Of a stretch of 64,000 nt of DNA, positions 43,361-51,619 are shown piece after piece. The position numbers were made by a program, and so were the translations under genes. The DNA is taken from NCBI GenBank assembly GCA_035645555.1, contig DASQMI010000098.1, positions 1-64,000 of the forward strand. Reading direction: 5' to 3'. This stretch comes from Lysobacter_F sp035645555. GTDB lineage: Bacteria; Pseudomonadota; Gammaproteobacteria; Xanthomonadales; Xanthomonadaceae. Position 1 is the stretch's first letter; every line of letters starts with the position of its first letter. The notes below the pieces were generated by a model. The model was not told where the DNA came from. It did not search any database and saw only the letters and a program-made list of their open reading frames with translations.

Positions 43361-44176
43361 CTATTCGTAGGAATGCGCGGCGTCCGGGAACGCGCCGCTG
43401 CGCACCGCCTCGCAGAATGCCTCTACGGCGCCCTGCACCGAGCCGCCGTCGGCGAGAAAATCCTTCACGAAGCGTGGGCGGCGATGACCGCTGGCCAACC
43501 CCAGCAGGTCGTGCAGCACCAGCACCTGACCATCACAGCCGGGGCCGGCACCGATGCCGATGGTGGGAATCGCGATCGACGCGGTGATCTCGGCGGCGAG
43601 CGCGCTCGGCACGCATTCCAGCACCAGCAGCGCGGCGCCGGCCTGCTCGACCGCGCGCGCGTCCTCGCGCAACCGCGCGGCCGCCTGCGCCTCGCGCCCC
43701 TGCACCTTGTAGCCGCCCAGCCGCAGCACCGACTGCGGCGTCAGCCCGAGGTGCGCGCACACCGGGATCTCGCGCTCGACCAGGAAGCGGATCACGTCGA
43801 GCTTGAAGCCGGCGCCTTCCAGCTTGACCATCGCCGCGCCAGCCTGCAGCAGCCGGGTAGCAGCATCGAGCGCGCGCTCCGGCGTGGCGTCGGCCTGGAA
43901 CGGCATGTCGGCCACCAGTAGCGGCCGGCGCGCGCCGCGCGCCACGCAGTGCGTGTGGTAGACCACGTCGTCGACGCTCACCGGCAACGTACTGTCGTGG
44001 CCCTGCACGACCATGCCGAGCGAGTCGCCGACCAGCAGGATGTCGACGCCGCCGGCGTCGAGCGTGCGCGCGAATCCGGCGTCGTAGCAGGTCAGCATGG
44101 TCAACCGGCGGCCGGCGCGCTTGGCATCCGCCAGCGCCGGCACCGTCCACGGCTTGTCGTCGGTGGGGGCGTACAT
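43361..44176 (-). CDS. panB: 3-methyl-2-oxobutanoate hydroxymethyltransferase
   Basis: A 271-residue TIM-barrel enzyme that makes ketopantoate. Motifs are MLTCYDAGFARTLDAGGVDILLVGDSLGMVVQGH (in parts; Asp residues bind Mg), CAHLGLTPQSV with the acid partner, MVKLEGAG, and LVLECVPSALA with the catalytic Glu. It follows folK by four bases. Start ATG 44176. Confidence 0.97.
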   Translation of the reverse strand: MYAPTDDKPWTVPALADAKRAGRRLTMLTCYDAGFARTLDAGGVDILLVGDSLGMVVQGHDSTLPVSVDDVVYHTHCVARGARRPLLVADMPFQADATPERALDAATRLLQAGAAMVKLEGAGFKLDVIRFLVEREIPVCAHLGLTPQSVLRLGGYKVQGREAQAAARLREDARAVEQAGAALLVLECVPSALAAEITASIAIPTIGIGAGPGCDGQVLVLHDLLGLASGHRRPRFVKDFLADGGSVQGAVEAFCEAVRSGAFPDAAHSYE

Positions 44177-44180
44177 GCCG

Positions 44181-44690
44181 CTAGCCTAGCGCCTCGACGT
44201 CGATCGCGGCCATCGCGGCGAGCGCCGACAGCGCGTCGCGCGCGGCGCCGCGGCCGGGAATCGCGGCGCCCGGCCAGACCTCGAGCAGCGGCACCAGCGC
44301 GAATGCGCGCTCGTGCAGATGCGGATGCGGCACGTGCAATCCCGGCTCGTCGATGGTGTATTCGCCGTAGAGCAGCAGGTCCAGATCGAGCGTGCGCGGC
44401 CCCCACCGCATGCGGTCCGACGAGCGGTCGCGGCCGGCATCGCGCTCGATCGCCAGCAGCGCCTCCAGCAGCGCGCGCGGCGGCAACGCGGTGGACAGTA
44501 GCGCGGCGGCGTTGAGGAATTCCGGTTGCTCGGTCACGCCCCAGGCGGGCGTGCGGTACAGCCGCGAGGTCTGCAGCACGCGGGTGTCCGGCAATGCGTC
44601 GAGCGCACGGAATGCGGCCTGCAACTGCGCCACGCGGTCGCCGACATTGCTGCCCAGCCCGACCACGACCGGCACCGCTGCCGTCGTCAT
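44181..44690 (-). CDS. folK: 2-amino-4-hydroxy-6-hydroxymethyldihydropteridine pyrophosphokinase
   Basis: A 169-residue kinase of folate synthesis. It has VVVGLGSNVGDRVAQLQAAF early, PEFLNAAALLST, and the signature RWGPRTLDLDLLLYGEYTI near 93-111 with HPHLHERAFALVPLLEV. The start is ATG 44690, one base after the pcnB stop; the upstream in-frame start at 44744 lies inside pcnB. The order pcnB-folK-panB-panC-panD matches E. coli. Confidence 0.97.
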   Translation of the reverse strand: MTTAAVPVVVGLGSNVGDRVAQLQAAFRALDALPDTRVLQTSRLYRTPAWGVTEQPEFLNAAALLSTALPPRALLEALLAIERDAGRDRSSDRMRWGPRTLDLDLLLYGEYTIDEPGLHVPHPHLHERAFALVPLLEVWPGAAIPGRGAARDALSALAAMAAIDVEALG

Positions 44691-44691
44691 C

Positions 44692-46041
44692 TCAATCCTC
44701 GACGGCGGTCGCGTCGCCCGGCGTGTTGGCCTGACCGCCGCCACGGCGGCGCCTGCGCCGCCGCTTGCCCTCGGTCGCGGCGGCCGGCTGCGCCTGCAGC
44801 TCGGCGGCCAGCGCGTCGCCCGGCTTCTGCTGGGCTTCGCGCCAGAACGCGACGTCCGCGCCGTGCTCGTCGGAGGCGGCCAACCGCAGGGTGAGGAAGT
44901 CGAAGGCCGCGCGGAAACGCGGATGCGCGAGCAGCCGGAACACCCGCTTGCGCTGCCGTTGCGAGAAGCGCGGCTGCAGCAGCCAGATCTCCTGCATCGG
45001 CACCGAGAAGCGCCGCGGCAGCGCCACGCGGTCGAGCTGGTGCAGGGTCACGCGGTCGGCGGCGCGACGCTGCGCCTCGGTGCTCGGCACGCCCTCGGCC
45101 TGCAGCACGGCCAGTGCGCGGCAATACGCCGGCCACAGCAGCAGCGCGAACAGGAACGCCGGCGACACCGGCTCGTCGCGCGCGACGCGCTCGTCGGTGG
45201 CGCGCAGGCCCTCCAGCAACATGCGCCGCAGTGCGCCACTGCGGTTGGCGGCCAGCGCCTTGGCCGCCTCCGGCAACAGCACGCCGAGCAGGCCGGTGCG
45301 TTCCAGGCCGAGGAAGCTCTTCACCGCGTGCCCGGACAGGAACAGCTTCAGGCACTCCTCGAACAACCGCGCCGGCGCGGCCTCGGCGAGGAACGGCGCC
45401 ATCTGCGCGATCGGCTGCTCGGTGGCCGGCTCGATCGTGAAGTCGAGCTTCGCCGCCAGCCGCACCGCCCGCAGCATCCGCACCGGGTCCTCGCGGTAGC
45501 GCGTGACCGGATCGCCGATCAGTCGCAGTACGCGGTTCTGCACGTCCTCGAACCCGCCGACGTAGTCGCGCACCGAGAAATCCTCGATCGCGTAATACAG
45601 CGCGTTGGCGGTGAAGTCGCGGCGGACCGCGTCGTCCTCGATGCTGCCGTAGACGTTGTCGCGCAACAGCCGTCCGGCCTCGTCGAGCTCACGGTCGCCG
45701 CTGCCGTCGTCGCTGTTGGCGCGGAACGTGGCGACCTCGATGATCTCGCGGCCGAACACCACGTGCGCGAGCCGGAAGCGGCGGCCGATCAGCCGGCAGT
45801 TGCGGAACAGCTGGCGGATCTGCTCCGGCGTCGCGTCGGTGGCGACGTCGAAATCCTTCGGATGGCCGCCGATCAGCAGGTCGCGCACCGCGCCGCCGAC
45901 GAGGTAGGCGCCGAAACCGGCTTCGCGAAGGCGGTACAGCACACGCAGCGCGTTCGGGCTGATGTTCTTGCGCGAGATGATGTGGGCTTCGCGCGGGATG
46001 ACGCGCAGCACGGGGCGGGCGGAAGTCGGGTCGGCTTGCAT
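44692..46041 (-). CDS. pcnB: Poly(A) polymerase I
   Basis: A 449-residue nucleotidyltransferase that adds poly(A) tails to RNA for decay. The N-terminal catalytic domain has YLVGGAVRDLLIGGHPKDFDVATDATPEQI near 50-80 (in parts) with the two Asp, RRFRLAHVVFGREIIEVATFRA, and the PAP-specific RDNVYGSIEDDAVRRDFTANALYY. Neck and body helices follow, and a Lys/Arg-rich tail (KRRRRRRRGG) likely binds RNA. PAP rather than CCA-adding enzyme is supported by the basic tail and by folK next to it. Confidence 0.95.
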   Translation of the reverse strand: MQADPTSARPVLRVIPREAHIISRKNISPNALRVLYRLREAGFGAYLVGGAVRDLLIGGHPKDFDVATDATPEQIRQLFRNCRLIGRRFRLAHVVFGREIIEVATFRANSDDGSGDRELDEAGRLLRDNVYGSIEDDAVRRDFTANALYYAIEDFSVRDYVGGFEDVQNRVLRLIGDPVTRYREDPVRMLRAVRLAAKLDFTIEPATEQPIAQMAPFLAEAAPARLFEECLKLFLSGHAVKSFLGLERTGLLGVLLPEAAKALAANRSGALRRMLLEGLRATDERVARDEPVSPAFLFALLLWPAYCRALAVLQAEGVPSTEAQRRAADRVTLHQLDRVALPRRFSVPMQEIWLLQPRFSQRQRKRVFRLLAHPRFRAAFDFLTLRLAASDEHGADVAFWREAQQKPGDALAAELQAQPAAATEGKRRRRRRRGGGQANTPGDATAVED

Positions 46042-46074
46042 CAGGCGGGCGTCGCCGCGGTCGGGTCGTGTTCG

Positions 46075-46103
46075 TTGCCGGCGGCAACAGGGACGGCTAT
46101 ACT
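46075..46103 (+). promoter_or_regulatory. Sigma-70 promoter of tRNA-Glu(CTC)
   Basis: TTGCCG at 46075-46080 and TATACT at 46098-46103 have a 17-base spacer. Transcription would start near 46110, about 21 bases before the tRNA. It lies in the divergent gap between pcnB and the tRNA, with the same region read on the other strand for pcnB. Confidence 0.7.
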
Positions 46104-46130
46104 AGCAAGCCGCGTTTCGACGCGGACCCT

Positions 46131-46206
46131 GCTCCCTTCGTCTAGAGGCCTAGGACGTGGCCCTCTCAAGGCTAAAACACGGGTTCGAATCCCGTAGGGA
46201 GCGCCA
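46131..46206 (+). tRNA. tRNA-Glu (anticodon CTC)
   Basis: A 76-base tRNA with acceptor stem GCTCCCT/AGGGAGC, discriminator G and encoded CCA (46204-46206). The D-arm TCGTCTAGAGGCCTAGGAC is the typical glutamate form. The anticodon stem TGGCC/GGCTA encloses loop CTCTCAA, giving anticodon CTC for GAG codons. An isoacceptor with TTC must exist elsewhere. A promoter and terminator flank it. Confidence 0.95.
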
Positions 46207-46212
46207 TCTTCC

Positions 46213-46246
46213 GAAAGCCCGCACCCGCTGCGGGCTTTCTTCTTTG
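46213..46246 (+). terminator. Intrinsic terminator of tRNA-Glu
   Basis: GAAAGCCCGCA (46213-46223) pairs with TGCGGGCTTTC (46229-46239), followed by TTCTTT. It starts seven bases after the CCA end. Confidence 0.92.
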
Positions 46247-46317
46247 GGTCACCCGCGCGGCGCAGTGGCCGTCACGCCCCGCTACACTGTGCGCGCTTCA
46301 TTCGTCCGGATCGTGCC

Positions 46318-46641
46318 ATGCCCTTCGTCGTCACCGAGAACTGCATCAAGTGCAAGTACACCGACTGCGTGGAGGTGTGCCCGGTCGACTGTTTCCACGA
46401 GGGTCCGAACTTCCTGGTGATCGACCCGGACGAGTGCATCGACTGCACCCTGTGCGAACCGGAGTGCCCGATCAACGCGATCTACCCGGCTGACGATGTG
46501 CCGGCCGGCCAGGAGATGTTCGTGCAGCTCAATGCCGAGCTGGCGAAGGCGTGGCCGGTGATCACCACCCGCAAGGAGCCCGCCGCCGACGCCAAGGACT
46601 GGGAAGGAAAGCCGGGCAAGATCGAGCAACTGGAACGCTGA
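46318..46641 (+). CDS. fdxA: 7Fe ferredoxin FdxA
   Basis: A 107-residue ferredoxin. The N-terminal half has CIKCKYTDCVEVCPVDCF, which with a later Cys forms a 3Fe-4S and a 4Fe-4S site, and CIDCTLCEPECPINAIYPADDVP follows. The C-terminal extension (NAELAKAWPVITTRKEP) is typical of the Azotobacter-type FdxA. A TACACT hexamer about 32 bases before the ATG is a possible -10. It stands alone and converges on the BamC-like gene across a shared terminator. Confidence 0.97.
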   Translation: MPFVVTENCIKCKYTDCVEVCPVDCFHEGPNFLVIDPDECIDCTLCEPECPINAIYPADDVPAGQEMFVQLNAELAKAWPVITTRKEPAADAKDWEGKPGKIEQLER

Positions 46642-46673
46642 TCGCCTTTCTGCGACCGGTTCGAACAGAAACA

Positions 46674-46699
46674 GAAAGGGCGCCTCGCGGCGCCCTTTC
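46674..46699. terminator. Bidirectional terminator between fdxA and the BamC-like gene
   Basis: GAAAGGGCGCC (46674-46684) pairs with GGCGCCCTTTC (46689-46699) around TCGC. The convergent arrangement lets the hairpin serve both genes; the minus-strand side continues in TGTTTCTGTTTC. Confidence 0.85.
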
Positions 46700-46719
46700 C
46701 CGTTGCGCGGGTGTTGCCG

Positions 46720-47232
46720 TTACCGGCTGCCGAGCGCGCCCTTGAGCGTCTCGATCAGCTTCGCCGGGCCCTCGCCCGCAGCGGGCAGTCCGCGCGGATC
46801 GACCGCCGACACGAACACGCCGTTGTCGGTCGCGGACACCCGGACCAGGAAGTTAGCACCGCCGTAGTTGACGTCGTAGGCACCGAGGTTCGGCGCACGA
46901 CTGGCGACGGTCACGCCCTCGGTGCGGTCGAGCACCTCGCCGACGCGGGCGAACACGTCATCGCGCGTGCCGGCGACGGTGAAGCCGATCGCCTGCGCGG
47001 CGGGCCGCGCAGGGGCCGCGCCCGCGTTGATCGCGGTGGTGCCGGCCGGCGGCAGCGCCATCGCACCGTCGGTACGCGGTGCGTCCAGGTCCAGCGGAAC
47101 CTCGAGCGGACGGCTCTCGGGCGCCTGCGCGTAGACGTCGTTCTTGCGGAACCAGCGGCAGCCGGAAGCCGCGACCACGGCGACCAGCAGGGTCAGCGCC
47201 AGGGCGCGGTGCAGCGGAAGGTTGGGACGCAT
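46720..47232 (-). CDS. BamC-like/NlpB-type lipoprotein
   Basis: A 170-residue lipoprotein: the signal ends at VAASG-C (Cys near 24), after LHRALALTLLVAVVAA. A low-complexity part follows, then a domain TVAGTRDDVFARVGEVLDRTEGVTVASRAPNLGAYDVNYGG (in parts) and FLVRVSATDNGVFVSAVDPRG, resembling the helix-grip fold of BamC. It is about half the length of E. coli BamC (344), so only one of the two BamC domains is present. Its place right after dapA matches dapA-bamC in E. coli. Membership of the BAM complex is inference. Confidence 0.75.
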   Translation of the reverse strand: MRPNLPLHRALALTLLVAVVAASGCRWFRKNDVYAQAPESRPLEVPLDLDAPRTDGAMALPPAGTTAINAGAAPARPAAQAIGFTVAGTRDDVFARVGEVLDRTEGVTVASRAPNLGAYDVNYGGANFLVRVSATDNGVFVSAVDPRGLPAAGEGPAKLIETLKGALGSR

Positions 47233-47252
47233 TCGGTTTCTCCTGGGTAGGG

Positions 47253-48158
47253 TCAGGCCACGAGCGCGTCGCGGCATTCGGATTCGAGAGCGAGCGCCTG
47301 CGCGGTGATGCGCGCGGCGAGCTCCTGGTGGGCGGCGGACAGCGGCAGCAGCGGCAGGCGCAGGCCGTGGCCAAGCCCCATGCGCTGCAGGACCGCCTTC
47401 ACCGGGATCGGATTGGGCTCGATGCCGAGGAAGTCGTTGAGCGGCGTCAGTCGCGCGTTCCACGCGTCCGCCTCGGCGCGCTGGCCGGCGCGCGCCAGGT
47501 CGCACAGCCGCCGCATCGCGCGCGGCGCGACGTTGGAGGCAACCGAGATCACACCGTCGGCGCCGTCGAGCATCGAGCGGCACGCGGTCGGATCATCGCC
47601 GCTCAGCACGCGGAAGCCGTCGCCCTGCAACCGCAGCAGCGCGGCGATGCGCTCCGGCTCCGCACGCGCTTCCTTGATCGCCACGATGCGCGGATGCGGC
47701 AGCAGTGCGGCGACCGTCTCCGGCAGCAGGTCGCATCCGGTGCGGGTCGGCACGTTGTAGAGCACGATCGGCAGCGCGCCGTCGTCGGCGACCGCGCGGT
47801 AGTGCGCGATCAGTCCGGGCTGGGTCGGTCGCACGTACGGCGGCGTGACCACCAGCGCGGCATCCGCGCCGAGCGCGGCCGCACGCCGGGTGAGTTCGAT
47901 GGTCTTGGTGGTGTTCGACAGGCCGGTTCCGGCGAGCACCGGAATGCGTCCTGCGATCTCCTCGACCGCGGTGCGCAGCAGCGTGTCGTATTCGGCGTCC
48001 AGCAGCGCCGCCGCCTCGCCGGTGGAACCGGCCACGACGACCGCCTGGGTGCCGCCTTCCAGCTGCGCGTGCAGCAGCGCGCGCCATGCGTTCAAGTCGA
48101 GTTCGCCCGCGGCGTCGAACGGAGTGGCGAGCGCGGTGATGCTGCCGGAGAGTCGCAA
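47253..48158 (-). CDS. dapA: 4-hydroxy-tetrahydrodipicolinate synthase
   Basis: A 301-residue TIM-barrel aldolase of lysine/diaminopimelate synthesis, condensing pyruvate with aspartate semialdehyde. It has GSITALATPFDAAGELD early, VVAGSTGEAAALLDAEYDTLL, the Tyr of VLYNVPTRTGCDL near 135, and the Schiff-base Lys in IVAIKEARAEPER near 160. The start is taken as TTG 48158 (RLSGSITALATPF), since that fits the family N-terminus. The longer frame to 48278 has unconserved residues and crosses the region before the divergent gene. Confidence 0.93.
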   Translation of the reverse strand: MRLSGSITALATPFDAAGELDLNAWRALLHAQLEGGTQAVVVAGSTGEAAALLDAEYDTLLRTAVEEIAGRIPVLAGTGLSNTTKTIELTRRAAALGADAALVVTPPYVRPTQPGLIAHYRAVADDGALPIVLYNVPTRTGCDLLPETVAALLPHPRIVAIKEARAEPERIAALLRLQGDGFRVLSGDDPTACRSMLDGADGVISVASNVAPRAMRRLCDLARAGQRAEADAWNARLTPLNDFLGIEPNPIPVKAVLQRMGLGHGLRLPLLPLSAAHQELAARITAQALALESECRDALVA

Positions 48159-48316
48159 AGGGAAGCCTACGCGTGAAGTGGCGGTGAGGGCGCGGCGGCA
48201 CGCGCCCGACGATGTTACTTGCGGCGCGAAAGCGCGGGCAAGTATGCTGAACGCCGCGCGTCCGCCCGGTGCGGACATCGTTCATCCCTCTCACGTTTCC
48301 GATCGCAGACGCCGCC

Positions 48317-48877
48317 TTGACCGACTCCGCCGCCCGGCCGTCCCCGAACGAAAACCATCTCCTGATCAACGCCTATACGACGCATCCGGAGTCGCCGCTG
48401 CTGTCGGTGACGCGCCGGATCGCCGACAGCGGCTGCAATCTGGTCGATGCACGCCTGTCCACCGTCGGGCGCGACGTCTCGGTGACCGCGCTCGCGGTGG
48501 GTTCGTGGGACGCGGTCGCGAAGCTCGAGGCCATGCTCGGGCGCCTGGAGCGCGAGGAAGGCCTGAAGCTGGTCTGGTACCGCACCGGCCCGAAGCAGCC
48601 GCAGTCGAACCTGCTGCCGTACGTGGTCGAGGTGGTGGCGGCCGACAAGCCGGGGATCCTGTTCCAGCTGGCCGATTTCTTCGATCGCCAGGGCATCACC
48701 ATCGAGAACCTGCAGTCCACGCGCTACCGCGCGATGCAGACCGGCGCGGAGATGTTCTCGGCGCAAATCACCATCGGCGTTCCATCGACCATGCACATCG
48801 CCGCGCTGCGCGACGACTTCCTCGAGTTCTGCGACCATCTGAACCTGGACGCGATCATGGACCCGATGAAGTTCTGA
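48317..48877 (+). CDS. ACT-domain regulator, GcvR-like
   Basis: A 186-residue protein with two ACT domains: NENHLLINAYTTHPESPLLSVTRRIADSGCNLVDARLSTVGRDVSVTALAVGSWDAVAKLEAML (in parts) and YVVEVVAADKPGILFQLADFFDRQGITIENLQSTRY (in parts). GcvR represses glycine cleavage genes through GcvA in E. coli; the ACT pair is the same layout. It lies between dapA and bcp as gcvR does in E. coli. TTG 48317 is chosen as the start; a GTG at 48269 gives 202 residues and cannot be excluded. Confidence 0.85.
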   Translation: MTDSAARPSPNENHLLINAYTTHPESPLLSVTRRIADSGCNLVDARLSTVGRDVSVTALAVGSWDAVAKLEAMLGRLEREEGLKLVWYRTGPKQPQSNLLPYVVEVVAADKPGILFQLADFFDRQGITIENLQSTRYRAMQTGAEMFSAQITIGVPSTMHIAALRDDFLEFCDHLNLDAIMDPMKF

Positions 48878-48997
48878 CCTTCGCAACCGGAGAGCGGAGA
48901 TTCGAGATCGGTGAAACGCGGCGCCCCCAGGCCAGTCGACCACGCTGACGCGGAAGCGCCCGCTTCCCCGAAACCCGCATCACGCCTTTCCGCTCCC

Positions 48998-49468
48998 ATG
49001 CTTCAGACCGGCGACCGCATCCCCGACCTGCCCCTCGCGCTCTCGAGCGGCACGACCGCGCGGCTGGCCGATTACCGCGGGCGCTGGCTGGTGCTCTACT
49101 TCTATCCGAAGGACAGCACACCCGGCTGCACCACCGAAGGGATCGACTTCAACGCGCTACTGCCGAAGTTCCGCAAGCTCGGCGCCGAGGTGCTGGGCGT
49201 TTCGCGCGACTCGATCCGCTCGCACCAGAACTTCTGCGCGAAACAGGGCTTCAGGTTCGACCTGGTCAGCGACGCCGACGAGACGCTGTGCAACGCGTTC
49301 GGCGTGATCAAGGAAAAGAACATGTACGGCCGCAAGGTGCTCGGCATCGAGCGCAGCACGTTCCTGATCGATCCGGAAGGCCGCATCGCGCACTGCTGGC
49401 GGCCGGTCAAGGTGCCCGGCCATGCCGAGGCCGTCTACCAGACGCTGAAGGCGGCCCAGTCGCAGTGA
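48998..49468 (+). CDS. bcp: Bacterioferritin comigratory protein (thioredoxin-dependent peroxiredoxin)
   Basis: A 156-residue peroxiredoxin Q. The peroxidatic Cys is Cys44 in DSTPGCTTEGIDF, and Cys80 in HQNFCAKQGFRFDLVSDA is the likely resolving Cys. The 36-residue spacing equals that known for the Xanthomonas campestris enzyme (Cys48/Cys84). It also has WLVLYFYPKD and RSTFLIDPEGRIAHCWRPVKV. The start is ATG 48998 (MLQTGDRIPD); the longer in-frame start 48911 was rejected. No ribosome site is clear. gcvR lies upstream on the same strand. Confidence 0.96.
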   Translation: MLQTGDRIPDLPLALSSGTTARLADYRGRWLVLYFYPKDSTPGCTTEGIDFNALLPKFRKLGAEVLGVSRDSIRSHQNFCAKQGFRFDLVSDADETLCNAFGVIKEKNMYGRKVLGIERSTFLIDPEGRIAHCWRPVKVPGHAEAVYQTLKAAQSQ

Positions 49469-49580
49469 TCCCCTCGCCGTTCCAAGCGCCGCGCCGTCCT
49501 GCTCCGCAGGCCACGGCGGCGCTGCCGTGCGTGCACGCCGGTGCACGCATCCTTTCCGACCACCGCCATGAGAGCCCGGA

Positions 49581-50978
49581 ATGACCCGAAGCAAGCGCAT
49601 CTACGTGCTCGATACCAACGTGCTCATGCACGACCCGACGGCGCTGTTCAAGTTCGAGGAGCACGACGTATACCTGCCGATGCAGGTGATCGAGGAGCTG
49701 GACAACGGCAAGAAAGGCACGTCGGAGGCGGCACGCAACGCACGCCAGGTCAGCCGTTTCCTCAACGAGCTGATCCAGTCCGGCGACATGCAGCGCATCG
49801 GCAGCGGCATTCCGCTTGTCCACCCGCAGGGCCTGCAGCTGCGCGCCAAGGCCAGCGCCGGCTCCCTGCGCTTCCAGACCGAACCGGTCGACATCGGCAA
49901 GCGTTTCGGCGCGGTGATTCCCGACAACCAGATCCTCGGCGCGGTGCTGGCGCTGCAGGAGAGCGAGCCGACCACGCCGGTGGTGCTGGTGTCGAAGGAC
50001 ATCAACCTGCGGATCAAGGCGTCGATCGCCGGCATCGTGTCCGAGGATTACGAGAACGACCGCGCGCTCGACGATTTCAGCCTGCTCTACACCGGCGCCA
50101 CCGAGCTGCCGGAGGATTTCTGGCAGCGCTACGGGAATGACCTGAAGTCCTGGACCGAGAAGGGCCGCACCTACTACGAGCTGACCCGCGTCGACGGCGA
50201 CGACTGGTATCCGAACCAGTTTTTGTACCTGCCCGGCGACGAGGAATCCGAGCTCAAGGTCGCCCGCCTGCACGGCGAGCGCGTGGTACTGCAGATCGTC
50301 GACGACTACCGCCACCAGCAGCACGCGGTTTGGGGCATCAGCGCGCGCAACCGCGAGCAGAATTTCGCGCTCAACGCGCTGATGGACCCGGAGATCGATT
50401 TCGTCACCCTGCTCGGCACCGCCGGCACCGGCAAGACGCTGCTCGCGCTCGCGGCGGGCCTCGCGCAGACGATGGATCAGCAGCGTTACCGCGAGATCAT
50501 CATGACCCGCGCGACGGTGAGCGTCGGCGAGGACATCGGCTTCCTGCCCGGTACCGAGGAGGAAAAGATGACGCCGTGGATGGGCGCGCTGACCGACAAC
50601 CTCGAAGTGCTCACCCACAACCAGGACGGCGGCAGCTGGGGGCGCGCGGCGACCAACGACCTGCTCGCCGCGCGCATCAAGATCCGCTCGATGAACTTCA
50701 TGCGTGGGCGCACGTTCCTCAACCGCTGGCTGATCCTCGACGAGGCGCAAAACCTCACGCCGAAGCAGATGAAGACGCTGATCACCCGCGCAGGCCCGGG
50801 CACGAAGATCGTCTGCCTCGGCAACGTCGAACAGATCGATACGCCCTACCTCACGGAAACCACGTCCGGCCTCACCTACGCGGTCGACCGCTTCAAGGCG
50901 TGGGAACACAGCGCGCACGTCACCTTGCGCCGCGGCGAACGCTCGCGGCTGGCCGACTACGCGTCCGACGTGTTGTAG
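49581..50978 (+). CDS. PIN domain/PhoH-like ATPase
   Basis: A 465-residue protein. An N-terminal PIN nuclease domain starts at YVLDTNVLMHDPTALFKFEEHDVYLPMQVIEELDNGKKG (in parts; Asp near 11) and ends near 150. The PhoH P-loop part has TLLGTAGTGKTLLALAAGLAQ near 277-297, and Walker B LILDEAQNLTPKQMKTLITRAGPG near 385-410. PIN-PhoH proteins of mycobacteria have RNA helicase/RNase activity; such an activity here is family knowledge, not shown. It lies between bcp and the cytochrome pair, which converge on it. Confidence 0.94.
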   Translation: MTRSKRIYVLDTNVLMHDPTALFKFEEHDVYLPMQVIEELDNGKKGTSEAARNARQVSRFLNELIQSGDMQRIGSGIPLVHPQGLQLRAKASAGSLRFQTEPVDIGKRFGAVIPDNQILGAVLALQESEPTTPVVLVSKDINLRIKASIAGIVSEDYENDRALDDFSLLYTGATELPEDFWQRYGNDLKSWTEKGRTYYELTRVDGDDWYPNQFLYLPGDEESELKVARLHGERVVLQIVDDYRHQQHAVWGISARNREQNFALNALMDPEIDFVTLLGTAGTGKTLLALAAGLAQTMDQQRYREIIMTRATVSVGEDIGFLPGTEEEKMTPWMGALTDNLEVLTHNQDGGSWGRAATNDLLAARIKIRSMNFMRGRTFLNRWLILDEAQNLTPKQMKTLITRAGPGTKIVCLGNVEQIDTPYLTETTSGLTYAVDRFKAWEHSAHVTLRRGERSRLADYASDVL

Positions 50979-50992
50979 CGCGAGCAGTCGGC

Positions 50993-51023
50993 AAAAAAAG
51001 AAACGGGCCCGTCGCCGGGCCCG
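50993..51023 (-). terminator. Intrinsic terminator of the cytochrome c pair (convergent with phoH)
   Basis: On the minus strand CGGGCCC (51023-51017) pairs with GGGCCCG (51010-51004) around a six-base loop, followed by TTTCTTTTTTT at 51003-50993. It ends the cytochrome transcript and may also serve phoH. Confidence 0.9.
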
Positions 51024-51046
51024 CTCGTTCTTTCGGGTACCGCCGC

Positions 51047-51619
51047 TCAGTGCGCGGCTGGCGGCGCGGCCGGCGGCAGCGGCTCGGGCACCTTGTTGCG
51101 GATCGGCGGGATCGTACGCAAGTACGCGAACATCGCCTCGAGATCCTCGTCCGTGAGGTTCTTGAACGTCGGAATCGGCATCGGCGGCAGGATCGGCCGG
51201 CCGCGGCCCATGTGGCGGCCGGTGCGGATCGTGTCCTTGAAGTTCTGGAACGTCCAGCGGCCGAGGCCGGTCTCCGGATCCGGTGTCAGGTTGGCGGTGA
51301 AGCTGATGCCCCATGGCCCCGACCAGGCGGTGTTCACGTTGCCGGCCGCCATCGTCCACGGCATCTCCAGCTTCGGCGCCGGCGGCATCGTCAGGTCCTG
51401 TGGATGACCGGACAGCGCGCGCGACATGTCCCACTCCGGTCCGTTCGGGCCCAGCTTCATGGGGGTGTGGCAGTCGTGGCAGCCGGTCACCGTTACCAGG
51501 TACTGGCCGCGCGCGATCTTCTTGGCATCGGCGGACTTGCCTTTCTCGGCCGCGCCGAGCGGCGCAGCCGCGAGCGCCGCGACCAACAGGGTCGGCAGCA
51601 GGAGGGTCTTGCACGTCAT
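51047..51619 (-). CDS. Periplasmic monohaem cytochrome c
   Basis: A 190-residue exported cytochrome. The signal is residues about 1-23 (LLLPTLLVAALAAAPLGAA), the haem motif C-x2-C-H is at 47-51 (GCHDCHTPMKLGPNG), and the body includes SALSGHPQDLTMPP, ANLTPDPETGLGRWTFQNFKDTIRTGRHM and an axial-Met region MPIPTFKNLTDEDLEAMFAYLRTIPPI (in parts). This type often sits next to dehydrogenases. Its ATG overlaps the end of the dihaem gene (ATGA), and AAGGAAA upstream may serve as ribosome site. Its electron partner is unknown. Confidence 0.92.
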   Translation of the reverse strand: MTCKTLLLPTLLVAALAAAPLGAAEKGKSADAKKIARGQYLVTVTGCHDCHTPMKLGPNGPEWDMSRALSGHPQDLTMPPAPKLEMPWTMAAGNVNTAWSGPWGISFTANLTPDPETGLGRWTFQNFKDTIRTGRHMGRGRPILPPMPIPTFKNLTDEDLEAMFAYLRTIPPIRNKVPEPLPPAAPPAAH

